Assembly: GCF_000813965.1 (NCBI RefSeq)
Contig: NZ_JWLI01000005.1
Coordinates: forward strand, 62,001-126,000
Length of the DNA stretch: 64,000 bases
Direction of reading: 5' to 3'
From: Leisingera sp. ANG-M7
Lineage (GTDB): Bacteria; Pseudomonadota; Alphaproteobacteria; Rhodobacterales; Rhodobacteraceae
The position numbers and the translations under genes are program-made. The notes under the pieces were generated by a model that saw nothing but the letters and a program-made list of their open reading frames with translations, did no database searches and had not been told where the DNA came from. Below, in pieces: positions 46,107-57,350 of the stretch (position 1 is its first letter; each line of letters begins with the position of its first letter).

Positions 46107-47018
46107 TCAGGTTTTCCATTCGGACGGGTCGCGATCCGCAAAGGCGGCAACCAGGAAGTCGATGAAGGCCCGCACCTTGGGTTGGGTGAACTTGCCGGGT
46201 GGGTAGACGGCATAAATGCCTTGGGTTTCCACCGGCAGGCTGGGCATCACGTCCTCGACTAGCCCCTCCTCCATCGCTGCGGAGTAGAGGTAGCTGGGCA
46301 GATAGGCGATGCCAAGGCCGGAAATCGCGGCGTTCAGGAGCGACTGCCCGTCATTGACGGATAGCCAGCCGGAGGTGCGAACCTGGCGCTTTTCGCCCGA
46401 GGGCGCGGTGATCTTCCAGACGTTGCCGCTGGACTGGCTGGAGTAGTGCAGCAGCTTGTGGGCGTTCAGCTCGTCGATCTTCTGCGGGCGGCCGAATTTC
46501 TCCAGATATTCCGGAGAGGCGATCATGCGCTTGGTGGTCTCGGTCAGCTTGCGGGCGCGCAGAGAACTGTCTTCCAGCTCGCCGATCCGCACCGCCATGT
46601 CGAACCCCTCTGAAATCAGCTCCACATAGCGGTTGTTCAGCACCATGTTGACGGTGATATCCGGGAAGTCGCGCAGGAAGTCCGACAGCACCGGCGACAG
46701 GTGGTTAACACCGAAGTCGGTGGCGACAGAAATCCTCAGCAGGCCCGAGGGCGCTGATTGCATCGAGGTGACCAGCGCGTCCGCTTCGCCCGCATCGTTC
46801 AGCACCCGGCGGGCGCGGTCGTAATAGGCAAGACCGATCTCGGTCGGCGATACCCTGCGGGTGGTGCGGTTCAGCAGCCGCGCGCCGAGGCGGGCCTCAA
46901 GACTGGAGACATGCTTGGAGACGGCCGACTTGGAAATCCCCATTTTCCGGGCGGCATCAGTGAAGCCGCCCTGATCCACCACATTGGCGAAGGCCTCCAT
47001 TTCCATCAATCGGTCCAT
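46107..47018 (-). CDS. LysR family transcriptional regulator
   Basis: 303 residues. Winged helix-turn-helix at residues 1-60 (FANVVDQGGFTDAARKMGIS, KSAVSKHVSSLEARLGARLL, TRRVSPTEIG) and a substrate-binding domain. The pattern MVLNNRYVELISEGFDMAVR places it in the CrgA/DmlR-like group. It lies downstream of the AEC transporter gene on the same strand with its own 163-bp promoter region; no clear divergent target. Confidence 0.93.
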   Translation of the reverse strand: MDRLMEMEAFANVVDQGGFTDAARKMGISKSAVSKHVSSLEARLGARLLNRTTRRVSPTEIGLAYYDRARRVLNDAGEADALVTSMQSAPSGLLRISVATDFGVNHLSPVLSDFLRDFPDITVNMVLNNRYVELISEGFDMAVRIGELEDSSLRARKLTETTKRMIASPEYLEKFGRPQKIDELNAHKLLHYSSQSSGNVWKITAPSGEKRQVRTSGWLSVNDGQSLLNAAISGLGIAYLPSYLYSAAMEEGLVEDVMPSLPVETQGIYAVYPPGKFTQPKVRAFIDFLVAAFADRDPSEWKT

Positions 47019-47181
47019 ATTAACCCATCCTCGTAAAGCCGTGTTGCCTCGAAACTGACGGTGAATTCGGGCAAGAACGGGGCAGAGGTGGGATAATTGC
47101 GAGGTTTCGCGGCTATCGTTTGCGTTGTGGAAACGGCCGCGGCGGGACGGGGGTGAACATCTTGAGAAGGTAAATGAAACC

Positions 47182-48093
47182 TTAAATCACTAGCCTGATT
47201 GTCAGTATCCACAGCGGCAGGGTCACCGCACTTAGCAGGGTGGATTGCGCAATAAGTGTGGCAGCCAGCGTGCGGTCGGCGCCAAAGGCGGATGCGAGCA
47301 CATGGGCGGCGGAGGCTGTCGGCAAGGCTGCAAACAGCACCAGCACTGCGGCGAAGCCGGGATCACTTCCCAGCAGCAGGCAGGCAACCAGAACAATCGC
47401 AGGCACCAGTACCAGACGCACCAGGCAGAGGTAGCCGTTGAATAAATCAAGCCGCGCGAGCGCGCGCCAGTTCATGGTGGCACCGATCGACAGCAGTGCA
47501 ATCGGGATCGCGGCATGGGCCAGCATTTCGGCCGGCGCCAGGATTGGCGCGGGAATCTTGTAGCCGGAAAGCCCCACAGCGACGCCTGCGACAGATGCGA
47601 TAAGAAACGGATTGAGCGCGATTTTTGCCGCGGTCTCCCGCAGCGAAAGGCTGCCGCCGCGCGATAGGGCGGTGACGGCCATGACATTGGCCACCGGGAC
47701 GGCCATCCCGATGGCAACCGCCATCTGGCCAGTCAGCTCCTTTCCGATTGATGGCAGCGCGACAAAGGCAATAGCTGTGTTGAAACGCCAGGCAGCCTGC
47801 CAGGCTCCTGCGAAATCAAGGAACTTGTCCGGTCCGGCCCGGCGCGCCAGAAAGCCCAGGGCAAGCGCCAGGGCCAGGATGCTCCAGACGGCGGGTCCGA
47901 TGCGGCCGAGCTCTGCAATGGCAATGGGGCGGCCGCTGGCGGCAAAAAATAGCAGCGCGGGAAACAGCACTTCGAAGTTCAGTTTATCCAGGCCTTGCCA
48001 CGACTGCGGTGACAACCGCCTGCGTACCAACCCGCCAAGTGCCACCATCAGGAAGCTGGGGGTCAGGCCCATCAGGATGACTGCGAATACCAC
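47182..48093 (-). CDS. AEC family transporter (auxin efflux carrier type)
   Basis: About 303 residues if the GTG at 48093 is used; this has AAGGCGAGGG upstream and puts the first helix (VVFAVILMGLTPSFLMVALG) at the N-terminus as the family has it. ATG 48126 is the alternative. About ten membrane helices in two halves with a central VAVGLSGYKIPAPILAPAEM and the C-terminal SAAHVLASAFGADRTLAATL. AEC proteins move organic acids or malonate; substrate unknown. Confidence 0.85.
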   Translation of the reverse strand: MVFAVILMGLTPSFLMVALGGLVRRRLSPQSWQGLDKLNFEVLFPALLFFAASGRPIAIAELGRIGPAVWSILALALALGFLARRAGPDKFLDFAGAWQAAWRFNTAIAFVALPSIGKELTGQMAVAIGMAVPVANVMAVTALSRGGSLSLRETAAKIALNPFLIASVAGVAVGLSGYKIPAPILAPAEMLAHAAIPIALLSIGATMNWRALARLDLFNGYLCLVRLVLVPAIVLVACLLLGSDPGFAAVLVLFAALPTASAAHVLASAFGADRTLAATLIAQSTLLSAVTLPLWILTIRLVI

Positions 48094-48289
48094 GGTTGCC
48101 CTCGCCTTGCGGTTCAGCTGTGACATTGCCGCTGCGGGATTTTGCAGGCAAGAGGTATGGGGGCCTGCAGGGGGAGCTTCTGTGAGGATGACGCAAAATT
48201 GTGCATCTGCGGCCGCCGAAGGGTTTGCTGCTGTTTGCAAGACGCCTAGCTATACTTTGTTTGTTGAACAAATTGCTGGAGAACCCGCT

Positions 48290-48730
48290 ATGAAAGTTTT
48301 ACTTGCCGCCGCCGCCGCCTTTTGCCTGGCTGCACCGCTTGGGGCTCAGGAACGTACTCCGTCGCACCCGGATGCCAAGGTCTATTTTGTCAATCTGAAG
48401 GATGGCGATACCGTTACCTCACCGGTGTCCGTGGTTTTCGGTCTTTCCGGCATGGGTGTCGCCCCCGCGGGAACGGAAAAAGAGCATACTGGCCACCATC
48501 ACCTGCTGATCGACCGGCCAGCTATTGGTCAGGGCGAAGATGGCGCGGATGAGCTGCTGTACGGATTGCCTGCAGATGAGCACCACGTGCATTTCGGCGG
48601 CGGGCAGACTGAGGCCGTCATTGACTTGGCTCCGGGCCGCCACACACTGCAGCTGGTGCTTGGCGATGCCAGCCATGTGCCGCATGACTCGCCCGTGGTG
48701 TCCGAGGTGATCACGATCAATGTGGAATGA
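48290..48730 (+). CDS. DUF4399 domain secreted protein
   Basis: 146 residues from ATG 48290 (GGAGAA site). Signal peptide (VLLAAAAAFCLAAPLGAQ), then a DUF4399-type domain: VYFVNLKDGDTVTSPVSVVF, GVAPAGTEKEHTGHHHLLID, HHVHFGGGQTEAVIDLAPG, and RHTLQLVLGDASHVPH. The many conserved His residues suggest metal binding, which is inference. Periplasmic protein of unknown role. Confidence 0.9.
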   Translation: MKVLLAAAAAFCLAAPLGAQERTPSHPDAKVYFVNLKDGDTVTSPVSVVFGLSGMGVAPAGTEKEHTGHHHLLIDRPAIGQGEDGADELLYGLPADEHHVHFGGGQTEAVIDLAPGRHTLQLVLGDASHVPHDSPVVSEVITINVE

Positions 48731-48806
48731 CACTTCGCTTTGCAGCGAAGCATTTGCGGGGAGGCGCAGGTTAGGCAGGAGGTCCTGAAAAGCCAAAGGA
48801 CCTGAC

Positions 48807-49127
48807 ATGCTGACTTGCATCATCCGCTACCACATCGACCCTGCCAAGAAGACGCAGTTCGAACAATACGCCCGCAGCTGGGGCCAAGCGATTCCGCGTT
48901 GCGGGGCTGATCTGGTCGGTTATTTCGCACCGCATGAAGGATCTTCGACCCTGGCCTATGGTATTTATAACGTGGACAGCCTGGCGGAGTATGAGGCCTA
49001 CCGCGCGCGGCTGGCGGCCGATCCGCTGGGGCGCGAGAACTATGAGTTTGCCCAGAAGGAACGGTTTTTGCTGCGTGAGGACCGGACCTGGCTGAAGCTG
49101 GCCTCAGCCCCGCATGGCGACGGATAG
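48807..49127 (+). CDS. NIPSNAP family protein
   Basis: 106 residues with the NIPSNAP ferredoxin-like fold: TCIIRYHIDPAKKTQFEQYA, GADLVGYFAPHEGSSTLAY, and SLAEYEAYRARLAADPLGRE. Family function is unknown, and it shares a dimeric alpha/beta-barrel fold with antibiotic biosynthesis monooxygenases. The next gene is also from that fold superfamily. Confidence 0.9.
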   Translation: MLTCIIRYHIDPAKKTQFEQYARSWGQAIPRCGADLVGYFAPHEGSSTLAYGIYNVDSLAEYEAYRARLAADPLGRENYEFAQKERFLLREDRTWLKLASAPHGDG

Positions 49128-49139
49128 GAGTAGACCCGC

Positions 49140-49483
49140 ATGATTGCCGTGATTTCGAAGTGGAGATCGCCGCGGGGCGGAAGGAGGCCTATCTGAAGAC
49201 CGCGCAGGAACTGCGGCCCCTGCTGGAGCAGGTGGAGGGCTTCATTTCGGCCGAGCGATTTCAGAGCCTGAGCGCGCCGGAGAAGTTGCTGTCGCTGTCG
49301 TTCTGGCGGGATGAGGCCGCGGTGCAGCGCTGGCGCCAGCTGGAGGAGCACCGTTCGGCGCAAGGCCGTGGCCGGGCGGGCATCTTTGCGGACTACCGGC
49401 TGCGTGTTGCGGGGGTGGTCCGCGATTACGGGATGGAAGCACGGGAGGAGGCTCCGGCGGACAGCATCGCGGTACACGACTGA
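49140..49483 (+). pseudogene. Antibiotic-biosynthesis-monooxygenase-like gene with N-terminal frameshift
   Basis: The ATG at 49140 gives MIAVI and then leaves frame, while the body (EIAAGRKEAYLKTAQELRPL onwards) is read from another frame starting at GTG 49160. One extra T in the T-run at 49153-49155 would join them as MIAVIFEVEIAAGRKE, the expected family start. So the gene appears to carry a 1-base deletion, real or a sequencing error. The remaining domain (about 107 residues, FISAERFQSLSAPEKLLSLS, FWRDEAAVQRWRQLEEHRS) is otherwise intact. If the GTG at 49160 is used, a protein missing the first beta strand would be made. Confidence 0.75.
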
Positions 49484-49659
49484 GCGCCGCGCGGGCCTCG
49501 CTGCTGAAAAGCTGCTGCGGGCCGCTCCCGTCCGGCTTGGGCGCATTGAAAATGCGCCGCGCCCGTTGGGCGCAGCCCAGCGGGGAGCGCGGTGCCCGGC
49601 CCAGCTGAGGGCCGGGCCTGAAAGGGGCGGCTGCCGCAGGCGGGAGGACGTCTGTCGCC

Positions 49660-52308
<2,649 letters not shown>

Positions 52309-52309
52309 A

Positions 52310-52831
52310 ATGGATTTGCGGGCCTGTTTTCGACCTGCCGGAACCGGTGCTGCCCTGACCGCGTGTATTCTGGCTGTTGCCGCCGGCCCCGCTGCTGCCC
52401 TCAGCTGCCTGCCCTGGGGTCCTGCGGACGCCTATTTGCATGCCGCGAATTCGGACAGCGTTTACAACGTCATTGCGGGCGAATTGAAGTTTAACGAAAG
52501 CCTGCTGCCGCAGTCTCATTCGGACAATCCCAACGACACGCCGCCGTTGACCCGCATTCCGGCACAGCTCTCAGGCAAGCTGCTGGAGGGAAAGTATTTC
52601 TCCGGCCGGGTGAATGTGCCTGCGGTTCTGGAAGTGGAATGCATGGGCCCCTGGTGCGGCGGGATCAAGTCCGGTGCAGACTATGTGGTCTTTGCGGAGC
52701 AGCGCGGGCAGGAGCTGGTGGTTCGGGCAAACGCCTGTGGCGGGTTTGCATTTAATGACACGCCCGAAGTGCGGCGGCAGGTGCTGGATTGCCACCGCGG
52801 CAAGGCCTGTGAACCGGCCCAGCCGCGGTAG
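52310..52831 (+). CDS. Secreted protein of unknown function
   Basis: 173 residues from ATG 52310, just after rppH. Signal peptide with the hydrophobic stretch GAALTACILAVAAGPAAALS ending near residue 32, then a mature domain with six Cys (SCLPWGPADAYLHAA, VECMGPWCGGIKSGADYVVF, ANACGGFAFN, LDCHRGKAC) that probably form disulfides. The overall pattern recalls netrin/TIMP-like cysteine-bounded beta domains, but I cannot name the family. Likely periplasmic. Confidence 0.82.
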   Translation: MDLRACFRPAGTGAALTACILAVAAGPAAALSCLPWGPADAYLHAANSDSVYNVIAGELKFNESLLPQSHSDNPNDTPPLTRIPAQLSGKLLEGKYFSGRVNVPAVLEVECMGPWCGGIKSGADYVVFAEQRGQELVVRANACGGFAFNDTPEVRRQVLDCHRGKACEPAQPR

Positions 52832-52837
52832 CAGTTT

Positions 52838-53713
52838 TCATTTTGCAGGCGCTGCAGCGCGCTCTGTCTGCCGCGGCAGCCTGGCTTGGCCGAGCCAAAG
52901 GCTGAACAAGGCCAGTGTGGCGCCCAGCATCTGGTTGGGCGTCAGGGTTTCCCCCAGCAGCAGCCAGCCCAGGATCACGGCAGACAAAGGGCTCAGAACG
53001 CCGAGCAGCGACACTTGCGCCGGGTCGATCCGGGCGAGGCCGCGGAACCACAGGATATAGGTCAGCGCGCCGCCAATGAGGCTCATGTAGGCAAGGCCCA
53101 GGATACTTGCAGCCGTGAAGGCCGGCATCTCCGGCACCATCCACAGCGCAACAGGCACCAGCAGCAGCCCGCCTGCGGTCAGCTGCCACGCGGTGAAGGT
53201 GAGCGGCGGCACCGGCGGCTGCCATTTCCGGGTCAGAACCACGCCTGTAGCCATCGATAAGGCGCCGCCAAGGCCCGCAAGGACGCCCAGGGTGTCCAGC
53301 TTGGCGGCCGGGGTCAGCACCAGCAAGGCAACGCCTGCCATGCTCAGAAGCGCGGCCGCAACGGCAGCAGCGCGGATCTGCGTCTGCAGCAGCAAGGCGG
53401 ACAGGAACACCACGATCAGCGGCTGCACGGCGCCAAGCGTCGCTGCGACCCCGCCGGGCAGGCGGTAGGCGGACAGGAACAAGAGCACCCAGAACAGCGA
53501 GAAATTCAGCGCTCCAAGCACCAACAGTCGCGGAAGCCAGTTGAGCGGCGGCAGCTGGCGCACCACCAGCAGCAACAGCAGCCCAGCAGGCAGCGCCCTG
53601 AGCAGTGCCACAACCAGCGGTGAGTGGCCGGGAAGGAAAGTTGTCGTCACGATGTAGCTGCTGCCCCAGATGGCAGGGGCCAGCGCAGTCAGCAAGAGGG
53701 TCCGGATTGGCAT
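52838..53713 (-). CDS. EamA/DMT family exporter
   Basis: 291 residues from ATG 53713 (AGGAGAC site). Ten membrane helices in two EamA repeats; IWGSSYIVTTTFLPGHSPLV near the N-terminus, LPGGVAATLGAVQPLIVVFL near 85-105, and LARIDPAQVSLLGVLSPLSA near 230. It is of the YedA/RhtA-like kind that exports amino acids or drugs. It is divergent from a MarR regulator with two palindromic operators between, so is probably induced by its own substrate. Confidence 0.9.
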   Translation of the reverse strand: MPIRTLLLTALAPAIWGSSYIVTTTFLPGHSPLVVALLRALPAGLLLLLVVRQLPPLNWLPRLLVLGALNFSLFWVLLFLSAYRLPGGVAATLGAVQPLIVVFLSALLLQTQIRAAAVAAALLSMAGVALLVLTPAAKLDTLGVLAGLGGALSMATGVVLTRKWQPPVPPLTFTAWQLTAGGLLLVPVALWMVPEMPAFTAASILGLAYMSLIGGALTYILWFRGLARIDPAQVSLLGVLSPLSAVILGWLLLGETLTPNQMLGATLALFSLWLGQARLPRQTERAAAPAK

Positions 53714-53724
53714 AGGTGTCTCCT

Positions 53725-53742
53725 TATCTTGATGTCGAGATA
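53725..53742. promoter_or_regulatory. MarR operator copy 1, EamA side
   Basis: TATCTTGATGTCGAGATA, an imperfect 18-bp dyad, 12 bp upstream of the EamA start. It shares the core TCTTGAnGTC with the second copy. Confidence 0.72.
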
Positions 53743-53753
53743 TGTGCATTTTG

Positions 53754-53767
53754 TCTTGACGTCAAGA
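53754..53767. promoter_or_regulatory. MarR operator copy 2, regulator side
   Basis: TCTTGACGTCAAGA, a perfect 14-bp palindrome, 22 bp upstream of the MarR start and 27 bp from copy 1 (centre to centre). Confidence 0.75.
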
Positions 53768-53789
53768 TTTAACAGCCTAAACCAGCAGC

Positions 53790-54275
53790 ATGGATCATGT
53801 GGATTTTATTACCCTGCAGTGGGGGAAGGAGCGGCCGGATCTGGATGTGACGGCTATGGGCGTGATCGGCCGGGTCGCGCGGCTGTATCTGGCGTATCAG
53901 CGCGAGATGCATAAGACCTTCGCGGAGTTCGGGTTGAATGCGGCCAAGTTCGATGTTCTGGCAACGCTGCGCCGGTCCGGGGTGCCCTACACGCTATCAC
54001 CGGGCGATCTGCTGAAGGCGACGATGGTTGCGTCGGGCACGATGACCAACCGTATTGACCGGCTGGAGGCGGACGGTCTGGTAAAGCGCGAGGTAAACCC
54101 GGAGGACAGCCGCAGTTTCCTTGTTGGGCTGACAGAAGAGGGATTTGCCCTGATCGACCGGGCTGTCACCGCGCATGTGCAAACCCAGGCACGGTTGCTG
54201 GGAGGTATGAGCGCGAAAGAGGTAGAGGCGTTTACGGCGCTCTTGGGACAAGCTCTGGCAGCAGCTGAAGGCTGA
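53790..54275 (+). CDS. MarR family transcriptional regulator
   Basis: 161 residues. Winged HTH of MarR: LNAAKFDVLATLRRSG, LSPGDLLKATMVASGTMTNR, IDRLEADGLVKREVNPEDSR, and SFLVGLTEEGFALIDRAV. It should repress the divergent EamA exporter and itself through the operators at 53725 and 53754, being released by a small molecule. The ligand is unknown. Confidence 0.92.
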   Translation: MDHVDFITLQWGKERPDLDVTAMGVIGRVARLYLAYQREMHKTFAEFGLNAAKFDVLATLRRSGVPYTLSPGDLLKATMVASGTMTNRIDRLEADGLVKREVNPEDSRSFLVGLTEEGFALIDRAVTAHVQTQARLLGGMSAKEVEAFTALLGQALAAAEG

Positions 54276-54312
54276 GGCCGCAGATTTTTGGAGTGCCTGC
54301 CGTAGGCAGTCT

Positions 54313-54372
54313 GCGCGGGGCGGTAAGGCCGCTCCGCGCTGTGCTCAACTGGTGGCGACGTGCCATCAGTTG
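54313..54372. terminator. Two tandem hairpins between convergent marR and adenosine kinase
   Basis: GCGCGGGGCGG (54313-54323) pairs with CCGCTCCGCGC (54329-54339), one wobble; CAACTGGTGGC (54346-54356) pairs with GCCATCAGTTG (54362-54372), one wobble. They fill the gap between convergent genes and probably stop both transcripts, although no T-run follows. Confidence 0.45.
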
Positions 54373-54402
54373 GTCTCCGTTAGGCGGGAGAGCGCCGCTG
54401 GC

Positions 54403-55395
54403 TTAGACCAGACCGGCTTCTTCCAGCAGGTGACGCACGTTTCTTTCCGGGCGCGGGCCGATGTGCCGGATCACCTCGCCTGCGCAGATGCAGCCCATGC
54501 GGGCGCAAATTTCCATGCTGCGGCCGGTTGCCATGCCAAACAGAAAACCGGCGGCGAACTGGTCGCCGGCACCGGTGGCATCTACCGGTGTGATCATCTC
54601 CACCGGTATATCGATGCGCACTCCTTCGTTCAGCACGGTCACGCCATCTCCGGACCGGGTGCAAACCACCAGCGGACAGATCGCGGCGGTTTTTGCCATT
54701 GCCTTCTCCAGGTCATCGGTCTCGAACAGGGCGCGGATTTCATCCTGGTTGCCGATAACAAAATCCAGCTCCTCGCCGATCAAGGTGAGGAAGTCCGCGC
54801 GGTGGCGTTCGACACAGAACGGGTCAGAGATCGAGATGCCAACCTTGCCACCGCCTTCACGGCAACTGCGTGCCGCTTCCAGAAACGCTGTTTTGCCCCT
54901 GTCCTTGTCGAACAAGTAACCTTCCAGGAACATGATCTGCGCTTGGCCCGCTACGTCCTGCGGCACGTCTTCAGAGCTCAACTCGGAAGAAATGCCCAGA
55001 TAGGTGTTCATCGACCGTTCTCCGTCCGGCGAGACAAAGATCATTGACCGCGAGGTCGGCAGCACATCCCCTGAAACAGGTGCATTCACAAAGCCGACGC
55101 CCTCGTTGTTCATTGCATCGGCATAGAATTTACCAAGCGCGTCGTCCCGGACCCGGCCGATGAAGGCGGCCTCAAGCCCCAGCGCGCCGGCGCCTGCGAT
55201 GGTATTGGCGACCGAACCGCCCGGGGTCAGCACCCGGTTTCCCATTGCCGCATACAAATCTTCGCAGCGGTCGCGCTCAATCAGTTGCATGATGCCTTTT
55301 TCGATGCCTTGTTCAGCCAGGAAATTGTCCTCGCACTGTGCAATCACATCCACCACGGCATTGCCGATGCCGACGAGCTGGTAGGTTTTGGTCAT
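54403..55395 (-). CDS. Adenosine kinase, PfkB family
   Basis: 330 residues. PfkB signatures: GIGNAVVDVIAQCEDNFLAE, TPGGSVANTIAGAGALGLEA, and the catalytic PVDATGAGDQFAAGFLFG with its Asp. The long N-terminal part and SRSMIFVSPDGERSMNTYLG are as in bacterial adenosine kinases. It would phosphorylate adenosine or another nucleoside with ATP; ribokinase-like sugar kinases are the alternative. It is followed on the same strand by no other gene. Confidence 0.88.
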   Translation of the reverse strand: MTKTYQLVGIGNAVVDVIAQCEDNFLAEQGIEKGIMQLIERDRCEDLYAAMGNRVLTPGGSVANTIAGAGALGLEAAFIGRVRDDALGKFYADAMNNEGVGFVNAPVSGDVLPTSRSMIFVSPDGERSMNTYLGISSELSSEDVPQDVAGQAQIMFLEGYLFDKDRGKTAFLEAARSCREGGGKVGISISDPFCVERHRADFLTLIGEELDFVIGNQDEIRALFETDDLEKAMAKTAAICPLVVCTRSGDGVTVLNEGVRIDIPVEMITPVDATGAGDQFAAGFLFGMATGRSMEICARMGCICAGEVIRHIGPRPERNVRHLLEEAGLV

Positions 55396-55456
55396 GGTCC
55401 CTCCCCGGGGATTTCCAAAGCGGTGTCAGTTGAAGCGACTATGCCGCTCAAAAAGT

Positions 55457-56101
55457 TTATAGATTCTTGTCTTCGAACATGCAGAGGTCGCGGATGATGC
55501 AGGTTCCGCACATCGGCTTTCGCGCCTTGCAGTGGTATCGGCCGTGCAGGATCAGCCAGTGATGCGCGTGCTGCTGGAAGTCCGCCGGGATATTGTCTTC
55601 CACTGCACGTTCCACGGCATCCACATCCTTGCCCGGTGCAATGCCGGAGCGGTTGCCAACGCGGAAGATGTGCGTGTCCACCGCCTGTGCAGGCTGCTTC
55701 CACCACATGTTCAGAACCACATTGGCGGTCTTGCGGCCCACACCCGGCAACGACTGCAATGCAGCGCGTGAGTTCGGAACTTCGCCGCCGTACTCATCGA
55801 CCAGGATCTGCGACAGCTTGATCACGTTCTTTGCCTTGTTGCGGTAGAGGCCGATTGTTTTAATATGCTCAATCAGCCGTTCTTCGCCCAGGTCCAGCAT
55901 CTTTTGCGGAGTGTCGGCGATTTTGAACAGCTCGCGGGTGGCCTTGTTGACGCCGGCGTCTGTTGCCTGCGCTGAGAGCGCCACAGCAACCACCAGCGTA
56001 TAGGCGTTGACATGCTCCAGTTCGCCCTTGGGTTCGGGCTCTGCTGCTTGGAACCGCGTGAAGATCTCGCGCAGAGTGTGATAATCGAGTTGCTTTGCCA
56101 T
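55457..56101 (-). CDS. nth: Endonuclease III
   Basis: 214 residues from ATG 56101 (MAKQLDYHTLREIFTRF); the longer frame is not needed. Helix-hairpin-helix LPGVGRKTANVVLNMW with catalytic Lys, catalytic Asp in AVDTHIFRVGNRSG, and the C-terminal [4Fe-4S] ligands C-x6-C-x2-C-x5-C in CKARKPMCGTCIIRDLC. It cuts oxidised pyrimidines and nicks abasic sites in base excision repair. It lies upstream of the adenosine kinase gene on the same strand, 61 bp apart. Confidence 0.96.
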   Translation of the reverse strand: MAKQLDYHTLREIFTRFQAAEPEPKGELEHVNAYTLVVAVALSAQATDAGVNKATRELFKIADTPQKMLDLGEERLIEHIKTIGLYRNKAKNVIKLSQILVDEYGGEVPNSRAALQSLPGVGRKTANVVLNMWWKQPAQAVDTHIFRVGNRSGIAPGKDVDAVERAVEDNIPADFQQHAHHWLILHGRYHCKARKPMCGTCIIRDLCMFEDKNL

Positions 56102-56257
56102 CGCGCGCCATATGTACAGAGCGGGTGCCAAAGAGCAATTGAAATTGCGCCTTTCCTGATCCCGGCCCTTGCCGTTAGGAAAACCCGCAAGTTCCGGGTC
56201 GATTGAATGGGCTGGCCGGTCTACTTTGAAGCCACACGTTCAAAACAGGCTAGGCCA

Positions 56258-57127
56258 ATGAATATCGAAACGCGGGAAAACACCTACCATTATGGCGTCA
56301 TGCGGCGGGCGATTGAGTTGATCGACGAGGGCGGTGAGGATCTGACCCTGGAGCAGCTGGCCGCCCGCATGGATATGAGCCCGGCGCATTTTCAGCGGCT
56401 GTTCTCGGCCTGGGTCGGGGTGTCGCCAAAGCGCTACCAGCAGTATCTGCGACTGGGCCATGCCAAGGCCCTGCTGCGGGACCGCTTCACTACGCTGGAG
56501 GCGTCACACGCGGTCGGCTTGTCCGGATCAGGCCGGCTGCACGACCTGTTCTTGCGCTGGGAGGCGATGAGCCCAGGCGAATATGCCCGCAATGGAGAAG
56601 GCTTGCGGATTTTCTGGGGCTGGTTTGACAGCCCCTTTGGTCTGGCGCTGGTGATGGGCACCGAGAAGGGCATTTGCGGTCTGGCGTTTGCATCCGAAAC
56701 CGGCGCTGAACCGGCAATGGCTGACATGCGTGCTCGCTGGCCGCAGGCTGAGTATATTGAGGAACCCATGGTCCTGAGACCATTGGCAGAGGCGGCCTTC
56801 GCTCAGAAAGGCGAGACTGCGCTGCATATGATTGGTGCACCGTTGCAGATCAAGGTCTGGGAAGCATTGCTGCGCATTCCTTCGGGCCATGTCACGACCT
56901 ATTCTGAGCTGGCTAGTGCTATCGGCTCCCCTAAGGCGGTGCGTGCTGTTGGCACCGCGGTGGGCCGCAACCCGGTCAGCTGGCTGATCCCCTGTCACCG
57001 TGCGTTGCGCAAATCCGGTGCGCTGGGCGGCTATCACTGGGGACTGCCGGTCAAGCGCGCGATGCTGGCCTATGAGGCCGCTCGGGACGAGGAGGCTGCG
57101 GCAGGCGCACTACAGGCCGCCGGTTAA
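56258..57127 (+). CDS. Ada-like methylated-DNA-[protein]-cysteine methyltransferase with AraC HTH
   Basis: 289 residues from ATG 56258 (MNIETRENTYHYGVMRRAIE). N-terminal AraC-type HTH (LEQLAARMDMSPAHFQRLFS, GVSPKRYQQYLRL) then an MGMT domain with the acceptor Cys in SWLIPCHRALRKSG and LGGYHWGLPVKRAML. The N-terminal zinc/Cys38 domain of classical Ada is absent, so methyl-phosphotriester sensing is not expected. It repairs O6-methylguanine and may regulate repair genes. It is divergent from nth, 156 bp apart. Its 3' end overlaps a minus-strand small ORF. Confidence 0.9.
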   Translation: MNIETRENTYHYGVMRRAIELIDEGGEDLTLEQLAARMDMSPAHFQRLFSAWVGVSPKRYQQYLRLGHAKALLRDRFTTLEASHAVGLSGSGRLHDLFLRWEAMSPGEYARNGEGLRIFWGWFDSPFGLALVMGTEKGICGLAFASETGAEPAMADMRARWPQAEYIEEPMVLRPLAEAAFAQKGETALHMIGAPLQIKVWEALLRIPSGHVTTYSELASAIGSPKAVRAVGTAVGRNPVSWLIPCHRALRKSGALGGYHWGLPVKRAMLAYEAARDEEAAAGALQAAG

Positions 57128-57293
57128 AAAGGCGCTCCAACAGACTTGGTTCTCGCGGTCTTGCGGCCAATCGTTCCTCATAGCGTTTGCGCGCTTCCTC
57201 GCGATCAATCTCATAAGGGGCAGGCGTAGTCCGCTGGCTGTCCCAGCGGTCCAGGCCCAGCGTGATCATCACCATCCAATCGTAGCTCAGCAT
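57051..57293 (-). CDS. Small protein overlapping the ada 3' end
   Basis: 80 residues from ATG 57293, chosen because GAGGAGAG sits right before it; the frame opens further up at a TTG (57320). The sequence has a hydrophobic start (MLSYDWMVMITLGLDRW), a charged middle (REEARKRYEERLAARPREP) and a Pro/Arg-rich tail. Its last 77 bp lie antisense within the end of the Ada-like gene, which makes it less certain, but the ribosome site and composition support it. No family recognised. Confidence 0.5.
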   Translation of the reverse strand: MLSYDWMVMITLGLDRWDSQRTTPAPYEIDREEARKRYEERLAARPREPSLLERLFNRRPVVRLPQPPRPERPHRPASRA

Positions 57294-57332
57294 TGCCTCT
57301 CTCCTCTTTAGGGCATTCAAACCAAAACTCTG

Positions 57333-57350
57333 CTGACAGGCCTTTGTCAG
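57333..57350. promoter_or_regulatory. CTGACA-N6-TGTCAG palindrome before the WYL regulator
   Basis: Arms CTGACA (57333-57338) and TGTCAG (57345-57350); another TGTCAGCAG lies at 57366-57374. It sits in the divergent region between the small protein and the WYL regulator and is a plausible site for self-regulation. Confidence 0.55.

Noticed and set aside
52310-52831. Assignment of the six-Cys secreted protein to the TIMP/netrin family
   Set aside because: The cysteine spacing is only loosely similar; left as unknown.
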